64,000 nt of DNA from Pseudorasbora parva (lineage: Eukaryota > Chordata > Actinopteri > Cypriniformes > Gobionidae), in assembly GCF_024679245.1 (NCBI RefSeq), contig NC_090179.1:288501-352500 (forward strand), given 5' to 3'. Position numbers and translations under genes: made by a program. Positions within the stretch are counted from its first letter, which is position 1. The number at the start of each line of letters is the position of its first letter. This document shows positions 57,501 to 64,000 of the stretch, piece after piece. Under the pieces are notes generated by a model. The model made no database searches. It was not told the origin of the DNA and was given only the letters and a program-made list of their open reading frames with translations.

Positions 57501-58824
57501 TGGTACAAATTGTTCCGGGTAATTTTGGTGGAAACGGGGCTTAACTCAATCCCTCTATTACCACCACCTGTCCAAAACTGACTTCCAATTCTGATATCCA
57601 ATTTTTCTACATCGGCCATTTTGAATTAGGACGTATTTCATGAACGCATTAGCGTATCGTTATGAAACTCGTGTGGGTCATCGGCTCGATGCCCTGAAGG
57701 AGCCCGAGACATTTCGGACCAGCGCCACCTAGTGGTAAAATCAAATATCCACATGCTTATAACTTTGGTTGACTTCTTTCATGGGAGTCACGTCCTTAGA
57801 TTCTCAATTAATTTGTGCAATGTTGTGATTTAGCGCTTAATCGTTCACGAATGTCTTCGAAGCCCCTAGTCTGATCAAGACGAAACCACAGTTGGAAAAT
57901 CTGAATCATAGGTTGACTAAATAGTAAAAGGCCAAATGTCAAAAGTTTGATAGTAAGGGGCAGAAAATGCACTCAAAGTCAGGACTGAGTCTATTTTTTT
58001 TTGTACATGCTCATAAGTACAAATGTCTATAACTCATAAATGAAATTAGATATTTTCACCAAATTTGGCACACTTATGTTTGGCGGCACTCTGAAGACAC
58101 ACACAAAAAGTGACGGGACTGTGCCACTTGGTGGAGCTATAATCAAACAAAACATGAACTTGAGTCTATACAACTCAATATGGGTTTTCAACCTTTATTG
58201 ATTACAACCTTCTCCAAATGTCTTTGCTCATTAGTGCAGGTGGTCTGCTGATAGCTTCAGTGTTTGCTTCTCTTCTGCTTGGCCCTGATAACCGCTGCTT
58301 GCAGATAGATGTCTACTTGATATACTATATGTTGGAAATTACTGTTGTCATGTTCCCTGTTTGTATGTGCACGACATTTAAAAAAAGCATCATCAGCTCT
58401 GCCCCGCCCACTGACAGCCTCATCATCATCTAGCCTCATCATCATCTGCATCAAGCATGCTGGAGAAGTTTCCACGCTTCTGGTGTGAATTAGAGTTAAT
58501 TAAAATTATTCAGATTCTCATGTAATCCCACACTGACTGAAGATGATGAGACCAGATCAAACCATCTGTTGCAGGACTCATATTCATACACAGCACCACT
58601 GTTTTATGGTTATTATACTGCTCTGACTCCAGTGATGGTGTGAATATTAGTAATACTGAGGCCATATAAAGCTGCTTCTTACCGACAGTGAGGATCACGA
58701 GCGCTAAAGCCACACATATCCCGATGAGGAAAATGACCTCTTCTTTCTGCAGCTCCTTCAGGAATTTCTCCAGAATGGGCTCCGAGGAGAAATCCTCCAA
58801 ATCTGGATGAACCTTCTCGTCCAT
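46686..58824 (-). CDS. srprb: srprb, signal recognition particle receptor subunit beta (complete, seven exons)
   Basis: ER-membrane small GTPase that anchors the SRP receptor alpha subunit during co-translational targeting. Exons in coding order: 58824-58683, 51627-51533, 51445-51368, 51293-51211, 50190-50054, 49965-49911, 46887-46686. All splice sites are GT/AG on the minus strand and phases join to 792 bp, 263 residues plus TGA; the human protein has 271. An N-terminal helix (about residues 31-50, VIFLIGICVALALVILTV) is the membrane anchor. GTPase motifs: G1 GLCDSGKT, G3 DVPGHES, G4 NKQD across the exon 5/6 junction, and G5 ECSAR. The start MDEKVHPDLEDF was chosen over an in-frame upstream ATG at 58920 because the extra 32 residues are unlike the family. 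Introns 1, 4 and 6 are swollen by minisatellites. It is head-to-head with cux1. Confidence 0.95.
47012..47241. mobile_element. Foldback MITE in srprb intron 6
   Basis: CAGGGGCCTATTGCACAA at the left and the inverse, TTGTGCAATAGGCCCCTG, at the right. The inverse similarity continues inward for about 55 bp (AGGATATCTTGGTGAT versus ATCACCAAGATATCC). 230 bp, no ORF. Confidence 0.85.
47242..48197. other. srprb intron 6 sequence, no additional gene seen
   Basis: A short minus ORF at 48248-47781 shows no domain. Otherwise AT-rich intron. Confidence 0.4.
48198..48695. mobile_element. MITE-like repeat in srprb intron 6
   Basis: Bounded by CTAGCCTGACAAGCCAGACC on the left and CTAGATTTCTAGGCTACG on the right, the ends of a common cyprinid repeat whose termini are loosely inverse (TAGCCT/AGGCTA). 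The interior carries GGCCCCGCCCACCG and GTGATTGGCCC. The 66-bp array starts about 55 bp beyond it. Confidence 0.5.
48751..49620. repeat. 66-bp minisatellite (13 units) with CCAAT and GC boxes, srprb intron 6
   Basis: The unit anchor GCTGTTC recurs every 66 bp from 48757 to 49615. Each unit reads CTGTTCAGCCAATCAGGACC, then AGAGGCGGGCATTAACTACA, then GTGAGTGAGGGCGGGGCTAA. An intact CAGCCAATCAGG (NF-Y-type CCAAT box) is in 11 of 13 units, spoiled only in those starting near 49219 and 49285. A GAGGGCGGGGC GC box is in all 13. The 66-bp length is a multiple of three, which explains the spurious long plus-strand ORF here. Confidence 0.95.
49691..49727. repeat. (CA)n microsatellite
   Basis: CA dinucleotide run in srprb intron 6, near the exon 6 donor side. 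Confidence 0.9.
49911..49965 (-). CDS. srprb: srprb exon 6
   Basis: 55 bp: DISMAKSAKLIQQQLEKE plus two bases of Leu, matching the conserved DIAMAKSAKLIQQQLEKEL block of the human protein. Confidence 0.93.
50054..50190 (-). CDS. srprb: srprb exon 5
   Basis: 137 bp: AIVFVVDSSVFQKDVRDVAE to LLLACNKQ plus one base; the Asp of the NKxD guanine-specificity motif is completed by exon 6. Confidence 0.93.
50194..51186. repeat. Variable-length minisatellite with embedded CA runs, srprb intron 4
   Basis: About 18 copies of a 43-bp core (CCACAGGCCTCAGACACTGC, then ACAAGCTACAGGACATTCAG and AAG), each separated by a (CA)n run of different length. It fills almost the whole of intron 4 from just after the exon 5 acceptor to 25 bp before the exon 4 donor. 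Single-base variants (CTACAGG/CTGCAGG; CACTG/CACAG) mark different units. Confidence 0.95.
51211..51293 (-). CDS. srprb: srprb exon 4
   Basis: 83 bp: GSSWTLIDVPGHESLRVQIV to KAMA plus two bases of Arg. Holds the G3 motif DVPGHE (switch II). Confidence 0.93.
51368..51445 (-). CDS. srprb: srprb exon 3
   Basis: 78 bp, exactly 26 codons: LLLGKFVRTQTSITESSATY to KSDR, the switch I region with the TQTSIT threonines. Confidence 0.93.
51533..51627 (-). CDS. srprb: srprb exon 2
   Basis: 95 bp encoding FFGKFWGSSKARNAVLLLGL and the P-loop LCDSGKT, ending TLLFTR. The donor GTGAGTAACACAC runs straight into a CA repeat. Confidence 0.93.
51783..51847. repeat. GC-box minisatellite, first block (srprb intron 1)
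   Basis: About two units of the CAGCTCTGCCCCGCCCACTG plus ACAGCAT repeat, interrupted at 51848 by the first 739-bp element. Confidence 0.85.
51848..52586. mobile_element. 739-bp non-autonomous element, copy 1
   Basis: Perfect 16-bp terminal inverted repeats AGGCTTGTTTGAGATG / CATCTCAAACAAGCCT. Flanked by a 3-bp duplication ATC (51845-51847 and 52587-52589). The interior contains the palindrome GATCACCGGTGATC and no recognisable protein. It lies within the GC-box minisatellite of srprb intron 1. A near-identical inverted copy is at 53775-54513. Superfamily not assigned; PIF/Harbinger and Chapaev3-like elements make 3-bp duplications. Confidence 0.85.
52590..53774. repeat. GC-box minisatellite, main block 1
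   Basis: About 43 units of 27 bp (CAGCATCAGCTCTGCCCCGC plus CCACTGA), with a 30-bp variant carrying an extra ATC. Variants CCCCGCCC, CCCCACCC and CCCTGCCC alternate in runs. Both unit lengths are multiples of three, so all frames avoiding stops stay open, which explains the very long spurious ORFs. Confidence 0.95.
53775..54513. mobile_element. 739-bp non-autonomous element, copy 2 (inverted)
   Basis: Same length and same 16-bp terminal inverted repeats as copy 1, but in opposite orientation. The flanking duplication is AGC (53772-53774 and 54514-54516), different from copy 1's, so the two are separate insertions into the same array. Internal differences are few (for example GTTGCTCTCC versus GTTTCTCTCC). 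Confidence 0.85.
54517..55305. repeat. GC-box minisatellite, main block 2
   Basis: About 28 more units of the same 27/30-bp repeat in the same orientation as block 1. A single stray unit also occurs at 58385-58425, near srprb exon 1. Confidence 0.95.
55322..55346. repeat. Run of 25 guanines
   Basis: An uninterrupted G25 tract directly after the GC-box array; it may be length-unstable or an assembly approximation. Confidence 0.95.
56094..57358. mobile_element. hAT-like element, middle of the nest
   Basis: AGGGCTGTCATTTT at the left and the inverse AAAAGTGACAGCCCT at the right. The flanking octamers TGTCCGTT and GGTCCGTC match at 6 of 8, consistent with an aged 8-bp duplication. Related sequence flanks the Tc1 nest at 39190-39270 and 42780-42970. 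Confidence 0.65.
56364..56884. mobile_element. Innermost insertion with perfect 8-bp duplication
   Basis: GTAGGGAC occurs on both sides (56356-56363 and 56885-56892). Starts CATAGACTGTAAAAAAATAT and ends GGGAGGTTGCCGCTTG; the ends are only weakly inverse. Contains GTGACGTCACCCATAGGATT. No ORF of note. Confidence 0.75.
57545..58384. other. srprb intron 1 sequence, no gene seen
   Basis: Contains AATTTGGCACACTTATG and ACTTGGTGGAGCTATAA, which look like interspersed repeat. No coding exon. Confidence 0.4.
58683..58824 (-). CDS. srprb: srprb exon 1
   Basis: 142 bp: luminal/N-terminal acidic segment and the single transmembrane helix, ending LTV and the first base of an Ala codon. Donor GTCG|GTAAGAAG. 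Confidence 0.93.
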
Positions 58825-59417
58825 GATGTTTGTGCACACATGGGAAGCGGACAGAAGACGGCGGAAGTGAAGGACACGTGTACTAACTGCGCTGTCTACT
58901 ATGGAGAAGGCGGTCCTCATGAATATTCATACAGATGCGCGGCCACGACTGGCCAATCCGCCCGCGGTGCCTGATGAATATTAACGAGCTGATCCTTTAC
59001 CATAGTAGCGTTCATTCACCACCTGTGGGAGTAGCACGAAATGTGTCCTAATAATGTCAATTGCACAATAGATAAATTATCCTTTCTGTTTTGTGCCACC
59101 TTATCGTTTCTATTAAACTTTATCGTTGTTATTAATTAGGTCGCGCCATTGAGTGTGACATGACAAATGTTACTTTTCTCCGCGTTTAGTAGGATGGACC
59201 AATCACAGTTGTTTGATTAGTTCCTTATTTCTCTCAGTCGTTTAATTGGTGTGGTTATGGCGCGTTTCGTTAATATCTCGCACACTGTCCCTCTGATGTG
59301 TTGGATTTCAGTATGCGTGCATAAATGTTCTTATAAACACACAAACGCTGTGAAAAGCTGTCTGACAGAGCCGCGCATGCGCACGAGCCGTCGCGTCGTG
59401 TTGTGGTGAAGAGGAAG
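58825..59417. promoter_or_regulatory. Head-to-head srprb/cux1 intergenic promoter region
   Basis: Only 593 bp separate the two ATGs, so both transcripts must start here. It is GC-rich at both edges. Visible motifs: GGCCAATCCGCC (CCAAT box, 58951-58962), GGACCAATCACAG (59194-59206), and CGCGCATGCGCA (59372-59383), a perfect NRF1-type palindrome 35 bp before the cux1 ATG. No TATA box at the expected distance from either start. A bidirectional housekeeping promoter is inferred. Confidence 0.75.

Positions 59418-64000
<4,583 letters not shown>

Larger units (their letters stand above)
55408..57541. mobile_element. TAA-flanked MITE, outermost of a three-level nest
   Basis: Ends AGCCCCGTTTCCACCACAGG and the inverse TTTTGGTGGAAACGGGGCT. 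TAA on both sides (55405-55407 and 57542-57544). The arms also share CAGGAACTTT/AAAGTTCCTG blocks. It was later interrupted by the element at 56094-57358. Confidence 0.85.

Noticed and set aside
58825..58920. Upstream in-frame ATG for srprb adding 32 residues
   Set aside because: The added sequence lacks resemblance to the family, and MDEKVHPDLEDF gives a length close to known SRPRB proteins.

Overview
The window is vertebrate nuclear DNA, and the repeats point to a cyprinid-type teleost. It has intron-containing genes, very dense DNA transposons (Tc1/mariner, hAT-like, TAA-target MITEs, an ISL2EU-like deletion derivative), a DIRS retrotransposon with inverted termini, L2/CR1-like and RTE-like LINE relics, endogenous-retrovirus LTRs, and many micro- and minisatellites. 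No bacterial features, CRISPR arrays or rRNA genes were seen. Species assignment is inference from these repeat families.

Four host loci are supported. (1) 10443-10867, minus: the first two coding exons of a P2X ATP-gated channel; no later exons are visible. (2) 18590-19525, minus: a one-exon class A GPCR-like receptor. (3) 46686-58824, minus: a complete seven-exon srprb (signal recognition particle receptor beta subunit), whose splice phases all fit and give 263 residues. (4) 59418-64000, plus: the 5' part of cux1, seven exons seen, running off the right edge. srprb and cux1 are head-to-head across 593 bp with CCAAT boxes and an NRF1-type site, which looks like a shared promoter. The P2X, GPCR and srprb genes have no evident functional link.

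Layout: 1-10 kb, MITEs, a proline-rich probable retroelement ORF and a DIRS relic; 10-19 kb, P2X exons, L2-like LINE, Tc1 split by an hAT-like insert, RTE-like LINE, GPCR; 19.7-29.4 kb, ISL2EU-like derivative and a nearly full-length but frameshifted DIRS; 31-35 kb, nested hAT-like elements, possible first exons, and a MITE containing a 22-bp minisatellite; 36-45.5 kb, retroviral LTR plus leader, a Tc1 nest holding a second Tc1 with an intact transposase ORF, and a third Tc1 broken by a solo LTR with a perfect 70-bp palindrome; 46.7-58.8 kb, srprb with minisatellites in introns 1, 4 and 6; 59-64 kb, cux1 with a 21/21/25-bp minisatellite inside a MITE in intron 1.

The most unusual signals are: a 66-bp x13 intronic array in which nearly every unit carries a CCAAT box and a GC box; a 27/30-bp GC-box minisatellite in another srprb intron that shares a core with the 66-bp unit and was hit twice, in opposite orientation, by the same 739-bp element; the perfect 70-bp palindrome in the solo LTR; and an apparently intact Tc1 transposon.
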